Source: BM506 sp031581485 (GTDB lineage: Bacteria; Desulfobacterota; Desulfobulbia; Desulfobulbales; SURF-16). From it: 9,599 bases of DNA. Numbering within the stretch: the stretch's first letter is position 1; each line of letters starts with the position of its first letter. The notes below the pieces were generated by a model. It worked only from the letters and a program-made list of their open reading frames with translations. It was not told the DNA's origin and did no database searches. The position numbers and the translations under genes were made by a program. Location: assembly GCA_031581485.1 (NCBI GenBank), contig JAVLBA010000081.1, forward strand, positions 1 to 9,599. The letters are read 5' to 3'. Of this stretch, positions 1 to 6,372 are shown one piece after another.

Positions 1-18
1 GAGTTTGACTTGCTCGTT

Positions 19-37
19 CCCTGAGCTTGTCGAAGGG
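19..37. repeat. Short REP-like intergenic motif
   Basis: The sequence CCCTGAGCTTGTCGAAGGG is an imperfect inverted repeat (CCCT at one end, AGGG at the other, and the related halves GAGCTTG/TCGAA between). From memory, this motif is scattered through intergenic DNA of many environmental bacteria, but only one copy is seen in this window, so its repeat status cannot be confirmed here. It sits at the left edge of the AT-rich accessory segment. Confidence 0.4.
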
Positions 38-325
38 CTTTGTTAACGTGCCAGGTTACGGTTGACACGACACTAGTGAATCAAGCACATAACCAAGCCA
101 TGCATCGGATGCCAGAGAGTTCTGGAGACACCATATTTAATTGAATTTACCACTGATTGCAGAAAGCAGAGACCTGGACCGAAAAAGCAATAGTTGAATA
201 TGATGTCACCGAAACTTCCTGGTGCTGGTTTTGTAGGCTTCGGTCAACTAAATAAGATCGAATTTACTCAGTCTTGGCCAGGCGCGCGTCTTAGCTTTGT
301 CGTAGGTGCACAGAGAAAATAAACT
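38..325. other. Gene-poor left-end region
   Basis: This stretch before the NERD gene holds no convincing gene, tRNA or insertion sequence end. A TTGACA hexamer at 62-67 is not followed by a good -10 hexamer at normal spacing. The only open frame with any case is a 40-codon ORF at 200-322, listed separately. The sequence may be the decayed flank of whatever lies left of the window. Confidence 0.4.
200..322 (+). CDS. Doubtful 40-residue ORF just upstream of NERD gene
   Basis: An open frame starts at tandem ATG codons (200 and 203), is preceded by an in-frame TAG at 191-193, and ends with TAA only three bases before the NERD start codon. The predicted peptide begins MMSPKLPGAG and ends VVGAQRK. 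It has no signal peptide, no membrane segment and no recognised domain. No good ribosome binding site precedes it. The close spacing to the next gene would suit a leader peptide or translational coupling, but a chance ORF or the 3' remnant of a broken gene is at least as likely. I do not recognise a family. Confidence 0.2.
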   Translation: MMSPKLPGAGFVGFGQLNKIEFTQSWPGARLSFVVGAQRK

Positions 326-1111
326 ATGATCAATCCCGCAGATATATTTTCATCTTTCCTGGTAAGCTTCTTCAAGTTTGTAGTGCCGGTCTTAATTCTT
401 GGTGCCATAGTAAGACCTGCCACATTTAAAGGATTTATGGGCGAATTAATTGTTAAAATTTCAGCTAAGTTACTTCTCGACAAAAGCAAATATTCAATTT
501 TTCACAATGTCACCCTTTCCACTGAAGATGGCACAACCCAAATTGATCACATCGTAGTGTCCAGATACGGAGTATTTGTTGTTGAAACTAAAAACATGAA
601 AGGCTGGATTTTTGGCGCAGAACATCAAAAACAATGGACGCAAAAAATATTCAAATACACAACCAAATTTCAGAACCCATTGCACCAAAACTACAAACAC
701 ACCAAGACACTTGCCGATCTCTTAAATATTGATATCTGTAAATTATTTTCTGTGGTGGTATTCGTCGGAGATACAACCTTTAAAACTCCTATGCCCCCCA
801 ACGTTACAGAGGGCGGCGGTTACATAAAGTTCATTAAAAGCAAAAAGGAAATAATATTTAGACAGCCTGAAGTAAATTCAATCATTGCAGCCATAAGCAG
901 CGGGAAACTCAAAAACAATCTCAAGACCCACGTCAACCATATAAACCATGTGAGAAGCATAAAAGAGCACAAGAGCGACACCAATATTCGCTCATGCCCA
1001 AAGTGTGGGAATGAAATGGTTTTGAGGAAGGCAACTAAAGGTAAAAATGCTGGAAACAGCTTTTGGGGTTGCAGCCAATTCCCTAAATGTAGAACAATAT
1101 TAAGCATCTAA
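326..1111 (+). CDS. Membrane-anchored NERD-domain protein with topoisomerase-type zinc finger
   Basis: This 261-residue protein has three parts. Residues about 11-29 form a hydrophobic membrane anchor. Residues about 36-150 are a NERD (nuclease-related) domain, with the acidic/basic pattern of this PD-(D/E)XK-like fold visible as Glu40 (GE), Asp74 (QIDHI) and Glu87-x-Lys89 (VETKN). The C-terminus carries a four-cysteine zinc finger (Cys224, Cys227, Cys249, Cys255) of the type found at the end of bacterial topoisomerase I. The role is inferred to be DNA binding and probably cleavage at the inner membrane; NERD proteins are known from plasmids and phage-defence loci, but none has been shown here. 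The ribosome binding site is weak (AGAGAAAA). The gene is clearly AT-rich (22 G+C of 60 at 601-660), unlike its neighbour, which suggests recent transfer. It stands alone with no partner gene visible. Confidence 0.85.
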   Translation: MINPADIFSSFLVSFFKFVVPVLILGAIVRPATFKGFMGELIVKISAKLLLDKSKYSIFHNVTLSTEDGTTQIDHIVVSRYGVFVVETKNMKGWIFGAEHQKQWTQKIFKYTTKFQNPLHQNYKHTKTLADLLNIDICKLFSVVVFVGDTTFKTPMPPNVTEGGGYIKFIKSKKEIIFRQPEVNSIIAAISSGKLKNNLKTHVNHINHVRSIKEHKSDTNIRSCPKCGNEMVLRKATKGKNAGNSFWGCSQFPKCRTILSI

Positions 1112-1240
1112 CAATTAGCTGCCTTTAGGCCGCATATATATCGCTGACCGATTGAGCTGGCAACTCAAAACAGATCTTGTCTACCTAGAAGGATCTGGAA
1201 TTCAGGGCTCGATGGGAACCGATGGGAGAGGTTTTGCAGC

Positions 1241-2179
1241 ATGGAACGGCACTCGCTACCCCGGATGGGGTTCATTTCAGCAGACAAAATGGTGAGTCAC
1301 AGTACGGCCTTCGTGGCACTGGCAGCGTTATGCTGGGGGCTGTCAGGCGGCATCGGCGGGATGCTCATGGCCAAGGGTTGGGACCCGCTTGTGGTGTCGT
1401 TCTACCGGGGTGCTATCGGGCTGGTGTTTGTTCTGGTCTGGCTCGCATTGCGTCCGCGCGGCAGCGGACTGGCCAGTCGCCGGTTGTGGTTCTGGTCGGT
1501 GATTGCCGGTTTCGGCGTAGCCGGCAACTTCGCTTTCTATTTCGTGAGCATCGCGGAGGGTAGTGTCGCGGTTGCGGCGACGCTGATGTATTGCGCCCCG
1601 GTGTTCGTCTATCTCGTGTCCTTCACCCTCAAGCTCGAAAAACCCACTCTGCTTAAGTGGGCAGCGATCGCGATGGTAATGCTTGGCATCGTGCTGCTTA
1701 CAGGTATTTACGATATTGGGGCGGGCAGCATCACGCCGATGGGCGCCGGTGCCGGACTGCTTTCCGGGCTCTCCTATGCGGTATTTATTTTCGGCTTCAA
1801 GTATGCGGCACCGCACGGCAGCCCACAGGCGATTCTTGTGATAGCGTTCGCGTCCCTTGTCACTATACTTATCTGGCTGGTCGATGTCGACCAGGCCGTG
1901 GCAGTGCTGAGGACGCCGAGTTGGCCGCTGTTCGTCGTCCTGGGGGTGTTTGGCGCGGGATTGTCGTTCATTCTCTATATTGTCGGCCTGAACCATACCG
2001 CGCCGGCCGTGGCCTCCATTGTGGCAATGGTCGAGCCGGTCACCGCGGCACTCTTCGGCGTCGTGGTTTTAGATGAAAGTTTGGCCGGTCTACAGATCTT
2101 CGGCATGGGACTGATTTTGGTCACAGTTACTGCGCTGAGCGTATATTCGAGCGCTCAGAATAAACTACTTGCTGAGTAG
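1241..2179 (+). CDS. EamA-domain DMT-family transporter
   Basis: The 312-residue product belongs to the drug/metabolite transporter superfamily. It has about ten hydrophobic segments arranged as two EamA repeats (about residues 20-152 and 166-300). Family hallmarks are ALCWGLSGG in the first helix, SFYRGAIG in the second, and EPVTAALFGVVVLDES at 265-280 near the end of the second repeat. Such inner-membrane permeases usually export small metabolites or amino acids; the substrate cannot be told from sequence. The start at 1241 is preceded by GGGAGAGG with nine bases of spacing. A second ATG at 1289 (MVSHSTAF) would give the more usual N-terminus but has no Shine-Dalgarno match. The gene is very GC-rich (42 of 60 at 1441-1500), in sharp contrast with the AT-rich gene before it, so the two probably have different origins. 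No operon partner is seen. Confidence 0.9.
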   Translation: MERHSLPRMGFISADKMVSHSTAFVALAALCWGLSGGIGGMLMAKGWDPLVVSFYRGAIGLVFVLVWLALRPRGSGLASRRLWFWSVIAGFGVAGNFAFYFVSIAEGSVAVAATLMYCAPVFVYLVSFTLKLEKPTLLKWAAIAMVMLGIVLLTGIYDIGAGSITPMGAGAGLLSGLSYAVFIFGFKYAAPHGSPQAILVIAFASLVTILIWLVDVDQAVAVLRTPSWPLFVVLGVFGAGLSFILYIVGLNHTAPAVASIVAMVEPVTAALFGVVVLDESLAGLQIFGMGLILVTVTALSVYSSAQNKLLAE

Positions 2180-2321
2180 CGCTGGGGTCTAGAATCCATC
2201 TGCTTGCTGACTGAAAATGGCGGTCAGATCTCACTTTGACCTTACTTCTCATTCTCCATCAAATTCTTCACTTACCCTTGTATCCTCTGTTCTACCTTGC
2301 ACGCCTGCCAGCCGCTGACAA

Positions 2322-3656
2322 TCAGCGCTCCTGTATGCCGAGGCGATGAAACTGGCCGATCTCCGCGACTCTCGCTGCGCCCAGACCGGCCTGCCTGGCA
2401 AACTCTGGCCACCTTAGTACAACATCTGCAATTTCTTCAATAATTTCATTGGGCCTCGGCACACTTATGCTCTCGCCCACGGCGATGAGATCGGCCAGCT
2501 GAAAATGATCCCGTTTGCCGTTGATGGTCATCTGGTGCTGGTTGGTCCATCTTCCCCCCGGGTTATGGGAATAGGTCACGTCAAAGGCAGGGGAGAGACG
2601 CCATTTGCCATTCTTGTCCATGAGGAAGGCGATGTTCTTGGTGTGGTCATCCTGATTGCGGGCTATGACATTAAAAACCATGCGCCGGTATTGCTGAATG
2701 GCATCGGCCTTGCTGATCCGCAGCTTGCGCATCACGGCAAAGGCCTGCTCATAGCCATAGGCACCGGGCATGTTGAAATCATAATGGGCCAGGCCACATA
2801 GGGACTGCATGTGGATCTTTTCCCCATCCTCCCTGTCAAACCGCCTGGTGAGAAAGTGGGCGCGGTCGTGCTCTTCAAGGAGACGGCATTCGGTCATCTC
2901 AATGCCTGCAGTCTTGGCCATCAGGTAGTAGGCATACTCGACACGGCCATAACCTTTCGGCATTGACACACGTGGTTCGCCAAGCTCAAGGTCGCTGACT
3001 CCGTCAAACTTGAGAATCCAGTAATCATATGCAGGCGGGGCCTCTGCCTGGCCAGATATGACATGGCCCTTGTCATCCATGGCAATAACGGCCTTGGGTC
3101 TGGCCCCGCCAGCCGAGGTGCCGACCCTGAGGATATCCATGACGGCCTCATTCGTCATCTTGCTGTTGCCACCAAGGGTGGCATCCAGGGCAAAGCGTTG
3201 GTCTGTGATCTCCTGGGCCAGGCGGGCAAGTTCAGCAATCTCAATCGGCACGGTATTTTCAAGGCTTCGGTTTACTGTTGGGCGGAATTCCAGGGCACCC
3301 ATGCCTCTGCTCCCTGCGTAGCAGAGACGTTCCACCGGGTTGAAACCGGCGCTGTCGCGGCCATTGCGTGCCAGCCAGGCATCAATAATGGCGTTGCCGA
3401 ATTTGTCGGGTAAGGCATCGGCCAGCAGACCGGGCAGGCCACGGAAGGTTTCCCGGTTCAAGGCAGGAAAGGAAAAGATAGAATCGCCCTGCCTGGCCGC
3501 GGCCAATCCCATATGAATGGGGGAGATATCCAGGCCCTTTTTCAGAAAGCCGGGGTCATATTCAAAGACAGCGTAACCCTGTTCCTCGAGCCAGGAAACG
3601 GCGCCGACATCTTCACCCCAGAGTCTGACCATGGCCGTATTAACTTTCTCTACCAT
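2322..3656 (-). CDS. hipA: HipA-type Ser/Thr kinase toxin
   Basis: A full-length (444 aa) HipA-family kinase, the toxin of a type II toxin-antitoxin system; characterised members phosphorylate translation factors such as glutamyl-tRNA synthetase, halting growth. The N-terminal subdomain is present (about 1-125). The Gly-rich loop GTSAGGARPK (179-188) holds Ser181, matching the region of the autophosphorylated serine in E. coli HipA. YWILKFD (212-218) supplies the nucleotide-binding lysine. The catalytic loop is RNQDDHTKN (333-341), with Asp336/Asp337, and the metal-binding segment is FDVTY (Asp359). All key residues are intact, so it should be active. ATG at 3656 has GGGGAG eight bases upstream and overlaps the end of the antitoxin gene by 7 bp, implying translational coupling. 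A CGCTGA/TCAGCG hairpin (2313-2327) overlaps the stop codon but has no T-run. The cellular target is unknown. Confidence 0.93.
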   Translation of the reverse strand: MVEKVNTAMVRLWGEDVGAVSWLEEQGYAVFEYDPGFLKKGLDISPIHMGLAAARQGDSIFSFPALNRETFRGLPGLLADALPDKFGNAIIDAWLARNGRDSAGFNPVERLCYAGSRGMGALEFRPTVNRSLENTVPIEIAELARLAQEITDQRFALDATLGGNSKMTNEAVMDILRVGTSAGGARPKAVIAMDDKGHVISGQAEAPPAYDYWILKFDGVSDLELGEPRVSMPKGYGRVEYAYYLMAKTAGIEMTECRLLEEHDRAHFLTRRFDREDGEKIHMQSLCGLAHYDFNMPGAYGYEQAFAVMRKLRISKADAIQQYRRMVFNVIARNQDDHTKNIAFLMDKNGKWRLSPAFDVTYSHNPGGRWTNQHQMTINGKRDHFQLADLIAVGESISVPRPNEIIEEIADVVLRWPEFARQAGLGAARVAEIGQFHRLGIQER

Positions 3657-3982
3657 TCAGAAGTCTCCCCGGGTTCTTTATCGCCACGGGTTCCAGTGGC
3701 CCTTTGCCGCTTCCTGCCCTGCTGCTTAGCCAGCTGTAACGGGCTGACCTGCGCCGCCGGGATGAATTGATCCAGACCATCAAGGGCTTCAAGCTCGCGC
3801 AGGACTGCGACCAGGGAGGAGAGCTTGCCCCTGCCGGCCTCTAGGGCCTTGATCACATTGAGCGACACTGCCGCCGCCTCTGCCACCTGCTGCTGGGTCA
3901 GGTTCCTGCGCAGGCGCAGGGCCTTGATACGGGCCCCGAGCTCCGCACCAACCGCCTTATCCGTCATCGAGTAGAAGTCCAT
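3650..3982 (-). CDS. hipB: HipB-like XRE-family antitoxin/repressor
   Basis: The product is a small DNA-binding protein that in this family neutralises HipA and represses the shared promoter. A Cro/C1-type helix-turn-helix spans about residues 12-65, with the core NLTQQQVAEAAAVSLNVIKA typical of XRE proteins. A basic, probably disordered tail (GRKRQRATGTRGDKE) follows. I prefer the ATG at 3982 (110 aa) because AAGGA lies five bases upstream; the frame can be extended to a TTG at 4021 (123 aa), but that lacks a ribosome binding site, and the ATG at 3967 also lacks one. The gene comes first in the pair and overlaps hipA by 7 bp, the standard arrangement of antitoxin before toxin. An inverted repeat beside the putative promoter (4024-4050) is a candidate autoregulatory operator. 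Confidence 0.88.
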   Translation of the reverse strand: MDFYSMTDKAVGAELGARIKALRLRRNLTQQQVAEAAAVSLNVIKALEAGRGKLSSLVAVLRELEALDGLDQFIPAAQVSPLQLAKQQGRKRQRATGTRGDKEPGETSEW

Positions 3983-4023
3983 AATATCCTTAAAAAGGTC
4001 TTTTGTTGGCAATAAATACAATC

Positions 4024-4080
4024 AACAGCCTTTATTCGGACTGTTATAGTAAATAAATCATATGGCTCATCGGGCGTCAA
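4024..4080 (-). promoter_or_regulatory. Candidate hipBA promoter and operator
   Basis: Upstream of hipB the minus strand reads TATAAC (4048-4043), a five-of-six -10 match. No -35 hexamer sits at the ideal distance; TTGACG (4080-4075) is instead 17 bases before a second, weaker -10-like hexamer, TTTATT. An inverted repeat AACAG...CTGTT (4024-4045) lies just downstream of the -10 and the near-palindrome ACTGTTATAGT (4040-4050) covers it. That is where a HipB-type repressor would be expected to bind. The match to known HipB operators (TATCC-N8-GGATA) is not seen, so the operator call rests on symmetry and position only. Confidence 0.4.
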
Positions 4081-4306
4081 GCAAAATGACTCAAGAAACA
4101 TCACAACTGCTATCACCCTACCAGGTCAAAGCGAGGAGGCTTTGCATAATGGCACCAGGCTAAGAGTCAATTTCGAAGCGGGTTTCTTTTAGTGGATGGA
4201 TGGGGGCAGTTGCGCCAGGCACAGATATGGCACAATGTGGGCACAAGCCAGATTTAGGGAAGAAAAAAAGAGAGGGGGAGGCGAAGCTAACTGCTTGAAA
4301 TTACCA

Positions 4307-4383
4307 TGGTGCGCCCGGCTGGATTCGAACCAGCGACTCTCGGCTTCGAAGGCCGATGCTCTATCCAGCTGAGCTACGGGCGC
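4307..4383 (-). tRNA. tRNA-Arg (anticodon TCG)
   Basis: The reverse complement folds into a complete cloverleaf. The acceptor stem is GCGCCCG/CGGGCGC, the D arm has GCTC/GAGC around AGCTGGATA, and the anticodon stem TCGGC/GCCGA closes a loop CTTCGAA with anticodon TCG, decoding CGA. The T arm is GCTGG-TTCGAAT-CCAGC, followed by discriminator A and an encoded CCA. The short variable loop fits a class I tRNA. The 3' end points towards the hipBA locus, so elements integrating into the tRNA 3' end would lie on that side. No second copy of the 3' end was found in the window. Confidence 0.97.
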
Positions 4384-4396
4384 CTGAATTTCTTTA

Positions 4397-4425
4397 GAAT
4401 GTATAGAGTATTTGGCGGCAAGATG
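4397..4425 (-). promoter_or_regulatory. Candidate promoter of tRNA-Arg
   Basis: On the minus strand upstream of the tRNA, TTGCAT is followed after 17 bases by TATACA. Both hexamers match the sigma-70 consensus at four positions and the distance to the mature tRNA 5' end is suitable. TTGCCG followed by TCTAAA is a second possibility in the same stretch. Confidence 0.4.
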
Positions 4426-4426
4426 C

Positions 4427-4449
4427 AAAGAAAGAGGGGCCGCTCTTTT
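4427..4449 (-). terminator. Weak candidate terminator after TPR-barrel gene
   Basis: Downstream of the stop codon of the TPR-barrel gene the minus strand reads AAAGAG-CGGCCC-CTCTTT followed by CTTT. The stem is only six pairs and the T-run is broken by a C, so termination would be inefficient and some read-through into the tRNA gene is possible. Confidence 0.35.
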
Positions 4450-4463
4450 GGTTTTCTCCCTTA

Positions 4464-5798
4464 TCAGAAGGAATAACCCAGGCTGAAGCTGGCCACTGTT
4501 CTGCTGTAATCATAAAGGGGTTCGGTGGAGTTGTTGTTGGTATGGCGGACAAGGGCGCTGGCCTCCCATTTTTGTGTCAGGGCATAGCCCAGGCGCAGGG
4601 AGGTCTCGTAGCGATCATCATTACGCTCATGGCTGCCGGCCAGATCATAGGTGCTGTGCCGGTAACTGGCAGCCACCATTGCCGTGACGCGGGCCAGGGA
4701 GGGCAGCTCAAGGGTGACGCGGAAGAGATGGCGGCGCGGTGAGAATTCTTTGTCGCGGCGGTGGTTTTCCTCCAGACTGTATCCCAGTAGGAGGCGGGAG
4801 GGGCCAGTGGCGGTGGAAAATTCCGCTGTGGCCCGCTGTTGGCCGCCTTGCAGGTAATCATAATCCGGATGGAGCATATCAAGATAGGCGTATTGGTAGG
4901 CGAGGCGAAAGAAGGAGCTGTCGCTGATGAAGCGTCTGGCCTGCAGGATGAACAAAGGGCTTTGGGAGTAGCCCCCATGATCCCAGTACACATAGTTGTA
5001 TGCCGCGCCGCCTTCCAGCTGGAAGGCGGCGCTGTTATGGCGGTAGCGGCCCTCCAGCTGCAGTGCCCCGGTGTCATACTCATGGAGAGCGGTATAGTCG
5101 CGAATGGAGAGGCTTCCTTGCAGGTAGGGGCCCTGGCCGGCGGAATCTCCCCAAAAAGGCGTGCGGGCAAAGGCGAAGAGGTCCGTAAAGCTGTCGCCTT
5201 CCTCACTGGCTGATTGCAGGTCATTATTCTCCACCATGGTGACATTGTCGTCATAGCCCAGGCCCAGGGAGGCAAAACCCGTCCACGGCCCCCTCTTGTC
5301 CTGGCGGCTTTCGATTCTGCTGAGAGCGGTTTGGGCCAGGAGGACGAGCTTCCTGTCCTTTTCGTCGGCCGCGGCCAGGGATTTTTGGAGCCAGGCCATG
5401 GCTGCCTCTGGATATCCCTGTTTGTCCGCCACCAAGGCCAGATTATAAAAGGCCAGGGGCGCCATCTGCGCAAAGGTTGTCGCCTCCAGGAAGGCCTGGC
5501 GTGCCTCTTCATAGCGGCCCAGCTTATAGGCACAGACCCCGATATTATGGTAGAGGGCCGGTTTATCAAGGCCCGCTGCCCTGGCCTCTTTGAAAAGGGT
5601 CAAGGCCTCTTGGTATTTCCCGGCCTCAAAGGCTTTCTGGCCCGCCTGGAAGGAGAAGGAGGCGGTAAGATGTTCTGCACTGCGCCCCTGGTTGGGGGTG
5701 AGGCCCACCATGAGGAGCAGGGCCAGGGCCATGAGAAGAGCAGGGCGCTGCAAGGCGTGGGCTGGGACCAAAATAAGGGGCAAGATAGTTGTTTCCAA
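4464..5798 (-). CDS. TPR-repeat protein with C-terminal outer-membrane beta-barrel
   Basis: I do not recognise a named gene. The N-terminus holds a hydrophobic signal sequence (about residues 18-35, cleavage probably near GRSA-EH at 41). Three TPR units follow (about 47-78, 79-112 and 115-147, with patterns such as ALYHNIGVCAYKLGRYEEA). Residues from about 174 to the end have alternating polar/aromatic strands opening with GLGYDDNV and finishing SFSLGYSF, a terminal Phe typical of Bam-assembled barrels. This TPR-then-barrel layout recalls Slam-like proteins and polysaccharide export porins, so a role in moving or displaying a protein or polymer is possible but unproven. The start is uncertain: 5798 is TTG without a ribosome binding site, and TTG at 5753 or ATG at 5732 would keep the signal core. 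It lies after a strong terminator, so it probably has its own promoter. Confidence 0.8.
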   Translation of the reverse strand: METTILPLILVPAHALQRPALLMALALLLMVGLTPNQGRSAEHLTASFSFQAGQKAFEAGKYQEALTLFKEARAAGLDKPALYHNIGVCAYKLGRYEEARQAFLEATTFAQMAPLAFYNLALVADKQGYPEAAMAWLQKSLAAADEKDRKLVLLAQTALSRIESRQDKRGPWTGFASLGLGYDDNVTMVENNDLQSASEEGDSFTDLFAFARTPFWGDSAGQGPYLQGSLSIRDYTALHEYDTGALQLEGRYRHNSAAFQLEGGAAYNYVYWDHGGYSQSPLFILQARRFISDSSFFRLAYQYAYLDMLHPDYDYLQGGQQRATAEFSTATGPSRLLLGYSLEENHRRDKEFSPRRHLFRVTLELPSLARVTAMVAASYRHSTYDLAGSHERNDDRYETSLRLGYALTQKWEASALVRHTNNNSTEPLYDYSRTVASFSLGYSF

Positions 5799-5843
5799 GT
5801 GCAGAATTTCGCTGAAGAACTTTCTTGTGATACATCAGATTGT

Positions 5844-5872
5844 TGCAGGTTGCGGCGTCTTTGGCAATGGTT
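5844..5872 (-). promoter_or_regulatory. Weak candidate promoter of TPR-barrel gene
   Basis: After the terminator the minus strand shows TTGCCA, 17 bases, then AACAAT (four of six -10 matches). It would place transcription start some tens of bases before the possible start codons of the TPR-barrel gene. No GGAAC-type ECF site is seen here, so this gene may not be under direct control of the local sigma factor. Confidence 0.3.
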
Positions 5873-5887
5873 ACAGGGGCTGGGCAA

Positions 5888-5937
5888 CAAAAAAAGCCAT
5901 GGGCCCTCCCTTGGCAGGGTATGGCTCCATGGCTTTT
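5888..5937 (-). terminator. Strong intrinsic terminator of the sigma/anti-sigma operon
   Basis: AAAAGCCATGG (5892-5902) and CCATGGCTTTT (5927-5937) are perfect inverted repeats. On the minus strand the hairpin is followed by seven T residues (5895-5889), about 25 bases after the stop codon of the small secreted-protein gene. The inner loop can pair further (CCCT/AGGG). It separates the sigma operon from the TPR-barrel gene. Confidence 0.85.
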
Positions 5938-5962
5938 CAGAAAGGAAAGAACGGCCCGGCTG

Positions 5963-6337
5963 TTAGCGCCCCTTTTTCGAACCCATATCTCCCTCGGCAT
6001 TGCGCTGGAACTCATGGATCGGCTGGGGGATCTCATTCTGGACGGCGTTTGGGGACCCCTCTTCCTGGCGGAGTGGCAGGGCGCTGCTCTGTTGGCGTAT
6101 GCGGCGCTGATTGCGGATCTGTTCCGGGTGCATCTCCTGCGCCGGCAGCTCAATGACGTGGACAATGTCTGCTGAAGATTGGGCATCCTCGCCAAGCATC
6201 TCCATGGTGACATCCAGCTCAACGCCATTGCTGGCCATCACCATAACAGGAGCAGGGGCGGTAACATCTGCCGCCATGGTGGTGGTGCCGCCAAGGATAA
6301 AAAGCAGGGCTGGGAAAAGATAGACAAGGAATTTCAT
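5963..6337 (-). CDS. Small secreted protein of unknown function in the ECF operon
   Basis: A 124-residue protein that I do not recognise. It begins with a clear Sec signal peptide (MKFLVYLFPALLFILGG, cleavage likely after TTTMA or TTTMAA, residues 22-23), so the mature form of about 100 residues should be periplasmic or outside the cell. The mature part is hydrophilic, Gln/Glu/Arg-rich in the second half, has no cysteine and no visible domain. GAGAGG lies six bases before the ATG, a good ribosome binding site. The gene starts 35 bp after the anti-sigma stop and ends just before a strong terminator, so it is the last gene of the sigma operon. Such a partner could sense or modulate the anti-sigma factor, or be an effector of the response; both ideas are inference from position. 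Confidence 0.75.
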   Translation of the reverse strand: MKFLVYLFPALLFILGGTTTMAADVTAPAPVMVMASNGVELDVTMEMLGEDAQSSADIVHVIELPAQEMHPEQIRNQRRIRQQSSALPLRQEEGSPNAVQNEIPQPIHEFQRNAEGDMGSKKGR

Positions 6338-6372
6338 CTGATACCTCTCTTGACAAAACAGTCTGCCATGGC

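Noticed and set aside
1085..1140. CTAACAATTAGC after the NERD gene, considered as an integron attC site
   Set aside because: No matching GTTRRRY core or attC-like stem follows, and no second attC is seen upstream of the gene.
1343..1996. Minus-strand ORF of 217 codons opposite the transporter
   Set aside because: Antisense frame in GC-rich DNA with charged, patternless sequence; the plus-strand frame is a clear ten-helix EamA transporter.
2222..2241. GGTCA...TGACC inverted repeat after the transporter, considered as an insertion-sequence end
   Set aside because: Only five paired bases, no second copy in the window and no transposase nearby.
4189..4428. Minus-strand ORF of 79 codons containing APVAQLDRASAFEAES
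   Set aside because: This is the well-known false translation across a tRNA-Arg gene; the cloverleaf explains the sequence.
4577..5569. Minus-strand ORF of 330 codons inside the TPR-barrel gene
   Set aside because: Its translation is rich in Trp, Arg, Pro and Ser with no domain pattern, while the overlapping frame has signal peptide, TPRs and barrel strands. It is a shadow frame.
5214..5966. Plus-strand ORF of 250 codons opposite the TPR-barrel gene
   Set aside because: It has no recognisable domain, runs antisense to a convincing gene and passes through a strong terminator hairpin.
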